The translations under genes and the position numbers were made by a program. Below, one piece after another: positions 63,790 to 64,000 of a DNA stretch of 64,000 nt; position 1 is the stretch's first letter; each line of letters opens with the position of its first letter. Under the pieces are notes generated by a model. The model made no database searches. It worked only from the letters and a program-made list of their open reading frames with translations, and was not told where the DNA came from. The stretch spans positions 3,195,001 through 3,259,000 of the forward strand of contig OY747707.1 in assembly GCA_963556495.2 (NCBI GenBank). The letters run 5' to 3'. The stretch comes from Valencia hispanica. Lineage: Eukaryota > Chordata > Actinopteri > Cyprinodontiformes > Valenciidae.

Positions 63790-64000
63790 GTAAATGGCCT
63801 GTACTTGTATAACTCGACTGAGCCCGCATCTCCGCCTAAGGTGGTCACGGACCCTGAGTTTGCGCCCAATTTGGATCACCTCCGGGTTATGTTAGACCAG
63901 TTGAAAGGGGATATTTGCGGCAGAATAGACTCGTTGTCTTACGAGCTTCGAGCGGACATTTCTTCGGTAAGAGAGGTGCTTAGGCACGCAATTGATCCGA
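63790..64000 (+). CDS. L1-like ORF1 start region, partial at window end
   Basis: From about 63817 one plus-strand frame is open to the window edge: STEPASPPKVVTDPEFAPN, then LDQLKGDICGRIDSL and ELRADISSVREVLRH. Regular leucine/isoleucine spacing suggests a coiled coil, as at the start of L1/Tx1 ORF1 proteins. The bases before it (63793-63815) read like a fish repeat (AAATGGCCTGTACTTGTATA). Start and end are not visible. Confidence 0.4.

Overview
The window looks like repeat-choked nuclear DNA of a ray-finned (teleost) fish. The evidence is the mix of element types: many degraded L2/CR1-group LINEs, two Rex1-type LINEs, Tc1, several hAT-type elements, two class I (gammaretrovirus-like) endogenous retroviruses, a tRNA-headed SINE, and a C2H2 zinc-finger exon with the acidic [14 protein letters not shown] leader common in fish. 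There is no operon structure. The only gene with a long intact frame that could belong to the host is the zinc-finger exon at 20698-22550 (minus strand, 16 fingers). Its first exon was not found. A second copy at 59931-60701 has collapsed to about three fingers and is frameshifted.

Layout. 1-872: Ty3/Gypsy pol relic. 873-8403: two minus-strand L2-group LINEs (A and B) separated by a plus-strand LINE ORF1 piece and a probable MITE. 8404-13998: plus-strand L2, then a second LINE family (C) with an SGNH-esterase ORF1, an unclassified repeat (X) with a Tc1 tail, and another L2 piece. 14040-16720: Rex1. 16721-19217: mixed LINE tails (block Y) and a SINE tail. 20447-22554: zinc-finger exon. 23086-29620: LINE D, interrupted by a LINE A copy and by a hAT-containing composite, then an L2 5' end. 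29620-37230: the L2/LINE C pair again, interrupted by a 2.1-kb hAT and a 0.7-kb MITE. 37231-39780: largely unclassified sequence. 39781-43123: repeats Z and X, L2 and a dead Tc1. 43124-46496: a short internally deleted provirus (ERV1). 46497-49379: L2, L1-like, Rex1 and block Y. 49380-55557: a second, larger provirus (ERV2) lacking its 5' end and RT core. 55558-63790: repeat Z, block Y, SINE, the collapsed zinc-finger copy, LINE D and an L2 ORF1. The window ends inside an L1-like ORF1.

Two themes tie it together. First, about 16.7-29.4 kb and 56.0-63.8 kb are segmental duplicates, so one copy repeatedly supplies the empty site for an insertion in the other; the L2/LINE C pair (8.4-12.2 and 29.6-37.2 kb) does the same. 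This dates insertions relative to the duplications and gives clean target-site duplications for several elements. Second, the retroviral segments keep unusual structure: tandem hairpins in the ERV1 leader, a paired H-x-S-x domain between protease and RT in ERV2, and an LTR-edge fragment inside the ERV2 RT deletion. All coordinates and identities were read by eye; no database search was possible.
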